The notes under the pieces: generated by a model
Database searches by the model: none
Seen by the model: the letters and a program-made list of their open reading frames with translations, nothing else
Told to the model about the DNA's origin: nothing
DNA from: Pontibacter fetidus
GTDB lineage: Bacteria > Bacteroidota > Bacteroidia > Cytophagales > Hymenobacteraceae
Direction of reading: 5' to 3'
DNA length: 64,000 bases
Assembly: GCF_010119545.1 (NCBI RefSeq)
Contig: NZ_JAAEAA010000004.1
Coordinates: forward strand, 124,001-188,000
Position numbers and translations under genes: made by a program
In this document: piece after piece, positions 7,969-17,457 of the stretch
Layout: each line of letters begins with the position of its first letter
Numbering within the stretch: position 1 is the first letter of the stretch

Positions 7969-10215
7969 TTACTTTGCAGCAATACCAGTTATAGTTACCG
8001 TGTTTTCAGAATTTATTGTTTGATCCGCTGATGGCGTAACTTTTACTTCACCAGGTGTCAGTTTTGGTTCTTCAGGTATGTCCGGCGTTCTTTCTGTAGC
8101 AATATGTGGTGCTATTACCAGCGACACGATCGACATTAGCTTGATCAGGATGTTCATGGATGGACCTGAAGTATCTTTGAACGGATCACCTACGGTATCG
8201 CCGGTTACAGATGCTTTGTGCGGATCAGAGCCTTTGTATTCCATTACGCCGTTGATCATCACACCTTTCTCAAATGACTTTTTAGCGTTATCCCAGGCGC
8301 CACCGGCGTTAGACTGGAACATAGCCATCAGCACACCAGAAACCGTAACACCGGCCAGCAAACCACCCAGAATCTCAGCAGAAGGGGTATCTTCAAACAC
8401 ACCTTTCAGGCCGAAACCAACTATAAGCGGAACAATTAGGGCAATAGCGCCCGGTAACATCATTTCGCGGATAGCTGCTTTTGTAGAGATGGCCACGCAT
8501 TTTTCATACTCCGGTTTGCCTGTACCTTCCATAATGCCCGGAATTTCGCGGAACTGACGACGTACTTCGTGTACCATGGCCATCGCTGCACGACCTACCG
8601 CCGCAATTGCCAGCGCCGAGAAGATGAACGGAATCATGGCACCAATGAACAGACCAGCCAACACAGGCGCTTTGTAAAGGTCAATAGAGTCGATGCCAGC
8701 AATACCAACGAAGGCTGCAAACAGGGCCAGGGAAGTTAACGCAGCAGACGCAATGGCAAAGCCTTTACCGGTTGCAGCTGTGGTGTTACCTACCGCATCC
8801 AGGATATCTGTTCTTTCGCGTACTTCTTTCGGCAGTTCGCTCATTTCGGCAATACCACCGGCGTTATCGGCAATTGGTCCGAATGCATCGATAGCAAGCT
8901 GCATGGCTGTAGTTGCCATCATACCTGCGGCTGCAATTGCCACCCCGTATAAACCAGCTGCTGCATAAGAAAGAACGATACCTGCAGCTAGAACTATAAT
9001 TGGTAACACAGTGGAGTGCATACCTACCGCCAGACCTGCAATAATATTGGTAGCATGGCCTGTAGAAGATTGCTGCACGATAGAGTTAACCGGGCCTTTG
9101 CCCATAGCTGTATAGTACTCCGTGATAATACTCATAAGTGTACCAACCACCAGACCAACTATAACCGCCAGGAATACATCATTTGCAGAGAAATCGAAGT
9201 TACGCAGGTTCATCTGCTCCGGCAGCATCCAGTGGATCACAAAGTATGCACCAACGGCTGTAAGGATAACTGAGATCCAGTTGCCACGGTTAAGGGCAGC
9301 CTGTACATCGCCACCTTCGCTCACACGAATGAACAGCATACCAATAAGCGAGAAAACAATACCCAGACCAGCGATCAGCATCGGAAGTATAACCGGCGAT
9401 AATCCACCGAAATTATCAGTTGCAATCACTTCGCGGCCAAGCACCATTGTGGCCAGTATAGTTGCTACATAAGAACCGAAAAGGTCGGCGCCCATACCAG
9501 CAACATCGCCTACGTTATCACCTACGTTATCAGCTATAGTTGCAGGGTTGCGTGGGTCATCTTCCGGGATACCGGCTTCTACTTTACCCACAAGGTCAGC
9601 GCCAACGTCAGCAGCTTTGGTATAAATACCACCGCCTACACGGGCAAACAGGGCAATACTTTCAGCACCCAACGAGAAACCTGTCAATACTTCCAGGGCT
9701 ACTTCCATTTCGTGGCCGTTAATATCGCCGTTCACGCTATATACAAAGTAGTAGTATAAAACTATAAACAGGGAGCCAAGACCAAGTACAGCCAGACCAG
9801 CTACACCCATACCCATTACCGAACCACCTGCAAAAGAAACGTTAAGCGCGCGGGAAAGGCTGGTACGAGCTGCTTCGGCGGTGCGCACGTTTGCTTTAGT
9901 GGCAATACGCATGCCTATAAAACCGGCTGTAGCCGAGAAAACTGCACCAATAATAAAGGCTATCACGATGGACCAGTGCGATTTTTCGCCGGTGGCACCC
10001 AGATAGCCTAAGAATATAGAAGCAATCACTACAAAATAAAAGAGCACTTTGTACTCTGCTTTTAAGAAAGCCATCGCACCATCTGCAATGTGGCGCGCAA
10101 TCTCTGTCATGCGCTCGTTACCTGCCGGTTGCTTCGTTACCCACGCCGACCGTATAAAAGTATACAGTAAGGCCGCCAGTCCAAGAGCAGGAATCGCGTA
10201 AAGAATATTTTCCAT
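7969..10215 (-). CDS. hppA: Membrane-bound ion-pumping pyrophosphatase
   Basis: A 748-residue polytopic protein (about 16 membrane helices) that couples pyrophosphate hydrolysis to ion export. The catalytic segments are DVGADLVGKVE, EDDPRNPATIADNVGDNVGD and the C-terminal GGAWDNAKK and GDTVGDPFKDT motifs. GNTTAATGKG carries Ala where K+-independent enzymes carry Lys, which indicates the K+-dependent class. The segment after the catalytic loop reads ADLFGS, whereas the Thermotoga Na+ pump has Glu there (ADLLES). I infer a K+-dependent proton pump or a mixed type, not a classical Na+ pump. The C-terminal 40 residues after IATER are an unusual polar, proline-rich tail. Confidence 0.95.
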   Translation of the reverse strand: MENILYAIPALGLAALLYTFIRSAWVTKQPAGNERMTEIARHIADGAMAFLKAEYKVLFYFVVIASIFLGYLGATGEKSHWSIVIAFIIGAVFSATAGFIGMRIATKANVRTAEAARTSLSRALNVSFAGGSVMGMGVAGLAVLGLGSLFIVLYYYFVYSVNGDINGHEMEVALEVLTGFSLGAESIALFARVGGGIYTKAADVGADLVGKVEAGIPEDDPRNPATIADNVGDNVGDVAGMGADLFGSYVATILATMVLGREVIATDNFGGLSPVILPMLIAGLGIVFSLIGMLFIRVSEGGDVQAALNRGNWISVILTAVGAYFVIHWMLPEQMNLRNFDFSANDVFLAVIVGLVVGTLMSIITEYYTAMGKGPVNSIVQQSSTGHATNIIAGLAVGMHSTVLPIIVLAAGIVLSYAAAGLYGVAIAAAGMMATTAMQLAIDAFGPIADNAGGIAEMSELPKEVRERTDILDAVGNTTAATGKGFAIASAALTSLALFAAFVGIAGIDSIDLYKAPVLAGLFIGAMIPFIFSALAIAAVGRAAMAMVHEVRRQFREIPGIMEGTGKPEYEKCVAISTKAAIREMMLPGAIALIVPLIVGFGLKGVFEDTPSAEILGGLLAGVTVSGVLMAMFQSNAGGAWDNAKKSFEKGVMINGVMEYKGSDPHKASVTGDTVGDPFKDTSGPSMNILIKLMSIVSLVIAPHIATERTPDIPEEPKLTPGEVKVTPSADQTINSENTVTITGIAAK

Positions 10216-10521
10216 TTAAAAGGGTTAAGAGTGTTAAGGTTAAAGAATATTTGAATATAGCTATTAAAGAAATGAGTTTGGCTTGAATATTCCAAATATT
10301 TTTAAAGTAAACCGCATTTTCAGCGCAGCAGCTATACTTCTTATTCTGAACAGGTTGAAGCTATAGTTGGAAATTAACCCACCCCTACCCCTCCCAAGAG
10401 GGAAATTTTTACCATAACTATAGTTTAAAAGCAAAAAAACGCAGCTTTTGGGCTGCGCTTTTTGTATTTTACATCAACTTTCTAACTCCTACATTCTCTA
10501 ACTCATAAACTCTCAAACTAA
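10216..10521. other. 306-bp spacer with a dispersed repeat and a terminator
   Basis: No gene is seen. 10378-10404 is a copy of the CCCACCCCT..CTCCC..GAGGG repeat that recurs inverted at 23584-23610. 10432-10466 contains a CGCAGC/GCTGCG hairpin with a T run, which fits a terminator for the M42-like peptidase gene on the minus strand. Exact AACTATAGTT palindromes lie at 10416 and 10520. Confidence 0.5.
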
Positions 10522-11436
10522 CTATAGTTTCTCCATCAACACCTGGTATAACTTTACCATACTGTCGATGTCTTTTTTGTTCACGATCTCGTCGGGGGTG
10601 TGTACATTGTCTTCGGGGGCGCCCACAAAACACCAGTCCCAGGGATAAGCGGCTTTTTGTAGTTCTTTGGCATCGCTGCCTCCTGCTCCTTCTACTTCCA
10701 GTTGGTAAGGCACTCCGGATTCCTTTGCTATGTTGATGATCTTCTGTACATAGGATCGACGCGGTATCAGGCTGTCGCGCATCGAAATAACGACGCCTTT
10801 GCCGGGCTGTACGCCTTCTGTAACCCAGGTAATATCTGCGATCAGGGCCTGACGCACGTGGTAATGCTCGTAAATATACTTGGCCAGGTAAGCTACCGAG
10901 CCACCGCCATGTTCTTCCCAGCAGCTAAAGGCTATAATACCATTTTCTAACGTCTCCGCTAACCTTAACGCAGCCCAAACGCCTAGTCGGTTATCTATGT
11001 AGCAACTTTGCACTGTCTCATCTGTTTCCCTGAAATCACATGCAAAAACCAGTTCGGTACCGCGATCTATTTCACGATGATAGTCATAGCTAAGTTCACC
11101 TTCTTCCTCATCATATTTTAAAGTACAGGTAATTTCGCCCTGGCTATCGGCACCGGTTAAAGTATAACCTGTTTTAGTGGCAGGCCCGCCAATCGGTACA
11201 AGTTGTTTGCCATAGCGCACTGTAAACCCAATCGAATCCATGTGTGCAAATACGGCTGCACGGGGCTCCCCGAAAACGAGCAAAATACAATCCTGGAAAT
11301 CTTCGTTATTTACTATAACGGGTTGTACCTTCCACTGAACTTTATGTGTTTCGATATAGTTTAGCAGGAAGTCAGTCATATTTTTTTCATTGCCTGACGG
11401 AGCATGTATCTGGCAGAGTTGTTTCAGGAGTTTCAT
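10522..11436 (-). CDS. M42-like metallo-aminopeptidase
   Basis: A 304-residue enzyme of the M20/M42/M28 di-zinc clan. Visible ligand motifs are FAHMD (first His), [11 protein letters not shown] (bridging Asp), CWEEHGG (catalytic Glu and ligand Glu), ALIADITW (Asp) and DNVHTPDE (last His). The order and spacing match M42 aminopeptidases, although the protein is shorter than the usual 340-360 residues. It has no signal peptide, so it is cytoplasmic and probably trims peptides. The gene diverges from the TPR gene. Confidence 0.85.
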   Translation of the reverse strand: MKLLKQLCQIHAPSGNEKNMTDFLLNYIETHKVQWKVQPVIVNNEDFQDCILLVFGEPRAAVFAHMDSIGFTVRYGKQLVPIGGPATKTGYTLTGADSQGEITCTLKYDEEEGELSYDYHREIDRGTELVFACDFRETDETVQSCYIDNRLGVWAALRLAETLENGIIAFSCWEEHGGGSVAYLAKYIYEHYHVRQALIADITWVTEGVQPGKGVVISMRDSLIPRRSYVQKIINIAKESGVPYQLEVEGAGGSDAKELQKAAYPWDWCFVGAPEDNVHTPDEIVNKKDIDSMVKLYQVLMEKL

Positions 11437-11547
11437 GTTCGTAGATTTGGGTTTATGCTCAAATTTAGCACAAAAGTTGCACTTTCATTTGCTACACTTA
11501 ACGAGCAGCAGGCGGCGCACTTTAAAAATAGAATATTCCTATTTCTC

Positions 11548-12798
11548 ATGAAAAAATATTTATACATCGCCTTTGGTTTATTTTTACCTGTTCTGGTTTC
11601 GGCACAGAACCGTGAAGGACTGGGCGATACTACTGCCATGCGCCAGGTTACCATGGAAACAGTTGATGTAATTCCGGCTGCTGTAAAAGTAAAGGGCATG
11701 TTGCTGCTTAATAAAGAAGTGCAGTACGAGCTTGAAGGTGCAGTAGATAACATGTATAACTTTAAGTATGAGCGTGCCGAAAAGCAGTTTAAATCGCTGC
11801 GTCGCCGTTACCCGGAGCACCCACTACCATACTTTCTGATGGGTTTGAGCCAGTGGTGGAAGATTGTACCTACCAACATCCAGACAAAAAAATACGATGA
11901 CCTTTTCTTTGCTTACATGGATACAACCATGGAAAAAGCAGAAGAACTATACGACAAGAACGAAAACAATACCGAAGCAGCTTTTTTCCTGGCAGCTGCC
12001 AATGGTTTTTCGGCCCGCCTGCACTCGGAGCGCAGCAACTGGCGTAAAGCTACGGTGCATAGCAAGCGCGCCATCGAGTATATGGAAATTGCCAAAGCCG
12101 GTAACGGTCTGAGTCCTGAATTCCTTTTCGGTGAGGCGCTTTTCAATTACTATGCTATCTGGATACACGAGAACTATAAAATGCTGCGCCCGGTACTGGC
12201 GTTTTTCCCGGATGGTGATAAGCGCCTAGGTTTAAAGCAGCTGCGCCATGTCTCAAACAGCGGTTTTTATACAGGTACCGAAGCAAAATTCTTCCTGATG
12301 AAGATCTATGCGAATGAAGAGGGCAACCTGGATGAATCGATGAAGATTGCGCAATCGTTGGCGACCAAATACCCTGACAATGCCTATTTCCAGCGTTTTT
12401 ATGCCCGATTACTGTTCGTACAAGGTCATTTCTCGATGGCGGAGCGTGTATCGTTAGATATCCTGCACAAGCTTGACCAGAAAATGCCGGGCTATGAAGC
12501 CGTAAGTGGCCGCTATGCTTCTTATATACTTGGCTACGTAAACCAGAACAAATACCGTGACCTGGACAAAGCCAAGCAGTATTACCTGGAATCTATTATG
12601 TATGCAGAGATGAGCGATGAGCGGGATTCGGGTTACTTTATAAATTCTTACCTCAACCTGGCACGTATCAGCGACCAACTGAAGAACAAATCACAGGCAA
12701 AACGCTACTATACCATCGTGCTTAACGCAAGTGAAAAGAAATCTCCGGCATTTAAAGAAGCGCGGACTTTCCTGAAGGCTAATAAGAAAGTTAAGTAA
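11548..12798 (+). CDS. Secreted TPR-repeat protein of unknown function
   Basis: I start this at the ATG at 11548, which begins a clear signal peptide (MKKYLYIAFG..., cleavage near VSAQ). An in-frame start at 11404 would overlap the divergent peptidase gene and bury the signal peptide. The mature part of about 400 residues is helical with TPR-like repeats, for example the YNFKYERAEKQFKSL and YRDLDKAKQYYLES segments. It resembles a conserved Cytophagales tetratricopeptide protein with no assigned role. It is followed convergently by a glycosyltransferase gene, and the two overlap by 8 bp. Confidence 0.85.
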   Translation: MKKYLYIAFGLFLPVLVSAQNREGLGDTTAMRQVTMETVDVIPAAVKVKGMLLLNKEVQYELEGAVDNMYNFKYERAEKQFKSLRRRYPEHPLPYFLMGLSQWWKIVPTNIQTKKYDDLFFAYMDTTMEKAEELYDKNENNTEAAFFLAAANGFSARLHSERSNWRKATVHSKRAIEYMEIAKAGNGLSPEFLFGEALFNYYAIWIHENYKMLRPVLAFFPDGDKRLGLKQLRHVSNSGFYTGTEAKFFLMKIYANEEGNLDESMKIAQSLATKYPDNAYFQRFYARLLFVQGHFSMAERVSLDILHKLDQKMPGYEAVSGRYASYILGYVNQNKYRDLDKAKQYYLESIMYAEMSDERDSGYFINSYLNLARISDQLKNKSQAKRYYTIVLNASEKKSPAFKEARTFLKANKKVK

Positions 12799-13855
12799 AT
12801 AGGGATAGAAAAGTAGCTTTGTGCGCCTGAACAGAATAATGTTGCACCACATGGTTGTGCCCGGCTATACCTTGTTGGGTTCTTAGTTCAGCGTTTTGTA
12901 GCAGTAATTCTAGCTTTTCGTACCAGTCCTGTTCGGTTTTACAAGTATAGCCAACTATACCGTTTGGCACAGCTATAACATTTGCTCCTACTTCCGAAAC
13001 TATAGCCGGAATACCCAGCGCCATATACTGCAAAGCTTTAAAAGCGCACTTCCCTTTTGACCACTCCGTGTCAGGTAAAGGCATTACACCTATATTAAAC
13101 AGCTGCAGACTTTCTATTTCTGTGGCTTCAGACCAAACTATAAACTTTAGCGATTTCAGATTTATATCCGGTTTTCGGTCTGCCACCACTACAAAGTCGA
13201 AACTATAGTTTTGCTCCAGTTGCTGCAAAACTGGTTCTATCAATTTTAAATAAGGCAACGTAGAATGCGACCCGATCCAGCCTATAGTTACCTTCTGTGT
13301 TTGCTGCGCTTTTACTTGGCTATAGTTTATAGTTGTGTTTAAAACGGTAGGCAGATAAACCGTATTTGTGTTGTAATTTAAAGCATATTGCTGCAGAAAA
13401 TGATTGCCGGCGCTTACCTTATAGCTCCATTTACAGATCCGGGCAGTTTTACCGTGCCATTTATAGTTTGATGCAATGCTATTATCATCAGTTGTATTCG
13501 GCATCCAGATAGCATCATCAAAATCTAAAATAAGCTTTTTGCGAAATACCTTTGCTGCCAGCCATTCAAACCACGGAGGCCCGACAGGTGTAGCCTCGCG
13601 ATGTATGAAAATATAATCGTATGTTGCCAGCCTGCTTAACAGTAATAGCCTTCTGAACATACCTTCCGCTAAACCGAGCAGTTTCTGCAAACCATAGCCT
13701 TTTTTATAGAGTATCGCCCAGGTGGCCATATCCCAAAAAGGAGCCAGCTTATAGGTTATACTTTGCTCCTGCAAAACCGGCAACCATTGCTCAACCCTAT
13801 ACCTCTGCGATGCAGCTTTACCAACCGGATAAGGTACTACAAAAAGCACTTTCAT
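12791..13855 (-). CDS. Glycosyltransferase (GT4-like, GT-B fold)
   Basis: A 354-residue predicted cytoplasmic glycosyltransferase. The N-terminus has VVPYPVGKAASQRYR, and the C-terminal half has IGWIGSHST (sugar-nucleotide domain start) and PLPDTEWSKGKCAFKALQYMALG, the EX7E-like acceptor and donor loop region. It probably adds one sugar to the polysaccharide repeat unit made by this locus. Its start overlaps the end of the upstream glycosyltransferase gene by 4 bp, so they form one operon. Confidence 0.85.
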   Translation of the reverse strand: MKVLFVVPYPVGKAASQRYRVEQWLPVLQEQSITYKLAPFWDMATWAILYKKGYGLQKLLGLAEGMFRRLLLLSRLATYDYIFIHREATPVGPPWFEWLAAKVFRKKLILDFDDAIWMPNTTDDNSIASNYKWHGKTARICKWSYKVSAGNHFLQQYALNYNTNTVYLPTVLNTTINYSQVKAQQTQKVTIGWIGSHSTLPYLKLIEPVLQQLEQNYSFDFVVVADRKPDINLKSLKFIVWSEATEIESLQLFNIGVMPLPDTEWSKGKCAFKALQYMALGIPAIVSEVGANVIAVPNGIVGYTCKTEQDWYEKLELLLQNAELRTQQGIAGHNHVVQHYSVQAHKATFLSLFT

Positions 13856-15060
13856 GTCGCCTTCTGTTGGTTAAAGAAATATTCGTAAGCCTCCCGGATC
13901 TTTTCAGGTGACCTATACTTTGCAGCAAGCTTTGGAATTTCCTGTCGGTGAATTGGGTCTTTAAGTATAGCCTGTATTTGCTGAATAGCCTGTGCTACAC
14001 TTCCTTTTTGCTTTAAATTGAAAAGCGCCCCGCCGCCTTCTTTTTTAATGATATCGCTTTCGTCGCCGACACTTTCTGTAAGCAATACCGGCAGTCCGTT
14101 TGCCCAGTACTCGCCTATTTTAACCGGGGAAAGATATCTTTTAGATGGCCCTTGTTTATAAGTAGCAAAAGCAAAATCAGCTGCAGATAGGTAAGCAGGG
14201 ACCTCCGTATGTCCTACAGCAGAGATGTATACTTTGCTTAGGTCTATACTATAGTATTGTAGCTGCCGTAAAATTTCCTCTTTAGGCTGGGGTGAGAGTA
14301 TGATCAACCTGAAATCAGCAATATGTTCAAAGCACTGCCGGTAGATCTGAAAAGCTTCATCGCTATAGTATAGCCCGCCATATTTGCCAACGTAAATACC
14401 GATGGTCATAAACTCCCAACCCAGCGCTCTGCGTACATCAGTTCTCAATTCCAGATCAAACCTGAAAGATGTCACTTCTACTGAGCAGGGAGCCACAGCT
14501 ATTTTGTTCACATTTAATCCTTCACTCAAAAGTCTTTGCTTATAGCCTTCAGTAACAGGCATAAGCCCGGCAGCATTGTCTTTCTGCAGCTTTTCCCATT
14601 GTCGCTGCATTATATACTTTAAACCTAACTTGCACCAAACCCCTGATTCCAGCATATAATCTGCGTGTGGTTCAAACAATGTTACCAGATATGGGATATT
14701 TGAGCCTTTCAAAGCTTTCGAAGCCATAGCTCCTGCCGGAGCGCCGTGGGCAATCAGGAGGTCTATTTTTTCATGCTTTAAAACCGTTCTTAAAAATTTA
14801 ACTCCTTTCCTGAATTCTCCTATCTGGTTGAGCAACCTGATGTTATAGTTAGGTGACAACAGTGGAAGCCATTTCATTTTTTTATGTCCTAAGATAGGAT
14901 CACTCTTTGCCAGCTCAGAAGTCTGTAGGCCTTCTTCAAAGGATATAAACACGATGCGCTGAATGAAGGGCATACTTACCAACACTCTTAAGTGTGGCAA
15001 AACTGTTGATACAGTAAGTCCATCTTTCAATTTCCAGCGACAAATGAAAAGTATGTTCAA
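13852..15060 (-). CDS. Glycosyltransferase (GT4-like, GT-B fold)
   Basis: A 402-residue transferase. The N-terminal half has FICRWKLKDGL and LLIAHGAPAGAMASKAL, and the C-terminal domain has IYVGKYGGLYY and the late SPVKIGEYWANGLPVLLTESVGDE motif, which corresponds to the conserved donor-binding loop of GT4 enzymes. It lies between two other transferases (4-bp overlap downstream, 6-bp gap upstream). The donor and acceptor cannot be read. Confidence 0.85.
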   Translation of the reverse strand: MNILFICRWKLKDGLTVSTVLPHLRVLVSMPFIQRIVFISFEEGLQTSELAKSDPILGHKKMKWLPLLSPNYNIRLLNQIGEFRKGVKFLRTVLKHEKIDLLIAHGAPAGAMASKALKGSNIPYLVTLFEPHADYMLESGVWCKLGLKYIMQRQWEKLQKDNAAGLMPVTEGYKQRLLSEGLNVNKIAVAPCSVEVTSFRFDLELRTDVRRALGWEFMTIGIYVGKYGGLYYSDEAFQIYRQCFEHIADFRLIILSPQPKEEILRQLQYYSIDLSKVYISAVGHTEVPAYLSAADFAFATYKQGPSKRYLSPVKIGEYWANGLPVLLTESVGDESDIIKKEGGGALFNLKQKGSVAQAIQQIQAILKDPIHRQEIPKLAAKYRSPEKIREAYEYFFNQQKAT

Positions 15061-15066
15061 AGCAAC

Positions 15067-16137
15067 CTAGGATAAATATTGTCGATACAGCGCTTCTATT
15101 TTATGGAGATAAACTTCTTTCTTAAATTCTTGCGCTCTTGTCTTACCCGACAAGGAAAGCTTATACCTTAGCTCAGCATTATTTTTCAATTTAAGTATCT
15201 GTTTAGCACAATTTGCTGGTGAGCTTAGGTCGAAAAATAGCTCATTATTTGCTGTAACTTCCCTGTGAGCCTCAATATCTGACAATATGCATGGCAAACC
15301 TATAGCCATAGCTTCAACCATCGCAATACCAAATCCTTCATGGGTTGAAGCAAGTATAAATCCATCATACAGCTGCAGCAATTCATATATTTTCTGATGT
15401 TCGCCTTGTAGTTTTACTTTCGTTAAGCCTTTATTAGTAATAGCTCTTTGCAACTCATCCCTCAAAGGCCCTTCTCCAATTATATCAAGGTAAATTTCCT
15501 CCTGCTTTAAAAGCTCAAAAGCTTCCAATAAAAAAGCATGGTTTTTAGCCACTTTTAAAGTCCCTACCGCAACCAACCGGAAGGTTTTCTGGTCAACCTT
15601 TCCTTGGCCAGCATATTCCGGAAGGTAAAAATCATCCTTAACAAAATTGTAGCAAACAGAGCATTCGGGACCTACACTTACATATTTCTTATAATCATGC
15701 GCTACGGCTTCTGACACAAAAACCAGATGGGATTTTTTGCTGTATGTTAATTGCTCCAGGTATAAACTTAACCGATTAGACTGAAATGCATCTTTACTAA
15801 GCAAGCCATGCACCGTACTAATTAGTTTAATATTTTTAGGTTTGGCAAGCCGAGCAACTATAGTTGGCCAGTAGTGATGCGCATGTATTAACCTTACATT
15901 CTCATCTTTCAGAATTTTTCTTAACCTATATACGCATTTCAGAAGGCTATACTTTCCGGAATAATTCAGGCAGTATATCTTATCGGCTTTGACCTCAGGG
16001 AGTAAAGTTGCAGGCTCTCTCATGTAGACTACAACATGCCTGTATTCGTTAGAAATATCTTTAAGCGACTCCGTCAATAATACCTCAGCGCCACCAATTA
16101 CAAGCGATTCTATAATATGTAGTACAGTAGCTTTCAA
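15067..16137 (-). CDS. Glycosyltransferase family 4 protein
   Basis: A 356-residue enzyme with the typical GT4 layout: ESLVIGGAEVLL at the N-terminus, IHAHHYWPTIVARL in the first Rossmann domain, VAVGTLKVAKNH at the start of the second, and STHEGFGIAMVEAMAIGLP (the E-x7-E donor loop) near residue 265. It is the first gene of the three-transferase operon and lies 47 bp from the divergent gene at 16185. Its codon content is more AT-rich than the neighbouring core genes, which is common in polysaccharide loci. Confidence 0.9.
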   Translation of the reverse strand: MKATVLHIIESLVIGGAEVLLTESLKDISNEYRHVVVYMREPATLLPEVKADKIYCLNYSGKYSLLKCVYRLRKILKDENVRLIHAHHYWPTIVARLAKPKNIKLISTVHGLLSKDAFQSNRLSLYLEQLTYSKKSHLVFVSEAVAHDYKKYVSVGPECSVCYNFVKDDFYLPEYAGQGKVDQKTFRLVAVGTLKVAKNHAFLLEAFELLKQEEIYLDIIGEGPLRDELQRAITNKGLTKVKLQGEHQKIYELLQLYDGFILASTHEGFGIAMVEAMAIGLPCILSDIEAHREVTANNELFFDLSSPANCAKQILKLKNNAELRYKLSLSGKTRAQEFKKEVYLHKIEALYRQYLS

Positions 16138-16184
16138 GTTAACTTTGCTGATAGTAAATTACCTCTTCACAATTTAAGTTTAAG

Positions 16185-17402
16185 GTGGGCAAACCAAAAA
16201 TACTATTTATCGGCGACTATTGCAGAACAGATTACTTAAGTATGCTGGATGTGGCGCGGGGTGCCTGCGAATTCTGGTTTCTTTATTTTACTTCGCCTGA
16301 TGAAGAACAAGGTAAGTCGTATCTGGAGTATGGAAAGGCTATTTACTGGTCAGATTACGGCAGTGCGCAGGATTTACTTAAAGCTATAGCTCCGCATAAA
16401 GTCCTTTTCTTATACATTGATACGTACCACGCGGTGGTATTGAATATAGCCTGTAAAGCTACCAACATATTTACCTATCACCTGGAGCATGGTATGCGCG
16501 CTGATTACGGAATAGCTGACGAGGCAACTATAAGGCCGCAACTATACCCCAACTATAAACTCAGAACATTACTATATAACCTGGGAAGCCGGATAAGAGC
16601 CAGACTTTTTTTAAGGAATAGTATCCGGAAGTTTGGCAAAGAAGATGCTGCTTTTGCCAAGTCATATATTTCGGTCAGGGGCAAGCATAATTATTTTCAA
16701 ACTTTTAAGTTAATAGCATCACCTAAACGCACTGCAGACTGTTACATTAGCTTCAGTCCAAAAGTTTATCAGGTGCACCAGCAATACGATCACCTACCAT
16801 CTAACCAGAAAGTACACTTTATAGGTGTGCCATATTTCGATAAGTTAGCCAAGGTAAAATCTTCAACTCCTGAGCGCTCCATCCTTTTTATAGATCAACC
16901 GTTAGCGGAAAAGCAATTATTGCAGTGGTCTCTTGATTACAAAAGTGATTTTGCCAAAGCATTAGCAACTAAAGCCCAACAACACAACTATAAGCTTTAT
17001 GTAAAGTTACATCCCAAACAGGATGGTTTCATTTGGAAGAGTATTTCTACTACAGAGATTATAGATGACGCTAAGCTGGAAGAGAAGTGTGGAAGCATAC
17101 CTATAGTTTTAGGCTTTTACTCTACCTACCTCATGCCTTTAGCAGCCATGCCCCACACCACGCTTATTACCCTGGAAAATCACCCTATAGGAAAACTGGA
17201 TGTTTCTAAATCATGGATTGATGCTGCCGTAGCTCACCCTATCTATAGTTTAGATGAACTGCCTTGGGCTCTGGAAAATATCGAGGTGTTACACCAAAAA
17301 CAACTCCCTAATAAAAAGCAGTTTGCAGAGGATTGGCTGTATAAATTCGATGGTAAAGCGGGGGAAAGGCTACGGGATATACTGTTAAGCGACGAACTAT
17401 AA
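16185..17402 (+). CDS. Putative GT-B type transferase, polysialyltransferase-like
   Basis: A 405-residue protein that most likely starts at GTG 16185, because the frame is closed at 16155-16157 and there is no ATG in the first 40 codons. The KPKILFIGDY start, the TYHLEHGMRADYGI segment and the later KLYVKLHPKQDGF motif suggest a GT-B fold like the alpha-2,8-polysialyltransferase or capsule-transferase group, where HP-type motifs bind the CMP or phosphate moiety. This is a weak fold-level guess. It lies in the polysaccharide locus, divergent from the GT4 operon. Confidence 0.6.
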   Translation: MGKPKILFIGDYCRTDYLSMLDVARGACEFWFLYFTSPDEEQGKSYLEYGKAIYWSDYGSAQDLLKAIAPHKVLFLYIDTYHAVVLNIACKATNIFTYHLEHGMRADYGIADEATIRPQLYPNYKLRTLLYNLGSRIRARLFLRNSIRKFGKEDAAFAKSYISVRGKHNYFQTFKLIASPKRTADCYISFSPKVYQVHQQYDHLPSNQKVHFIGVPYFDKLAKVKSSTPERSILFIDQPLAEKQLLQWSLDYKSDFAKALATKAQQHNYKLYVKLHPKQDGFIWKSISTTEIIDDAKLEEKCGSIPIVLGFYSTYLMPLAAMPHTTLITLENHPIGKLDVSKSWIDAAVAHPIYSLDELPWALENIEVLHQKQLPNKKQFAEDWLYKFDGKAGERLRDILLSDEL

Positions 17403-17447
17403 AAACAGAAGCGGCACCCAACTATAGTTAGATGCCGCTTCTGTTTT
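17402..17447. terminator. Bidirectional terminator with AACTATAGTT in the loop
   Basis: A perfect 15-bp stem (17402-17416 with 17433-17447) contains AGAAGCGGCA. The 16-nt loop contains the exact palindrome AACTATAGTT. It sits between the convergent genes at 16185 and 17458 and has A/T runs on both sides. Confidence 0.85.
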
Positions 17448-17457
17448 ATCTGTAAAG

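Noticed and set aside
11404-11547. Upstream start for the TPR protein
   Set aside because: It would overlap the divergent peptidase gene and bury the signal peptide that begins at 11548.
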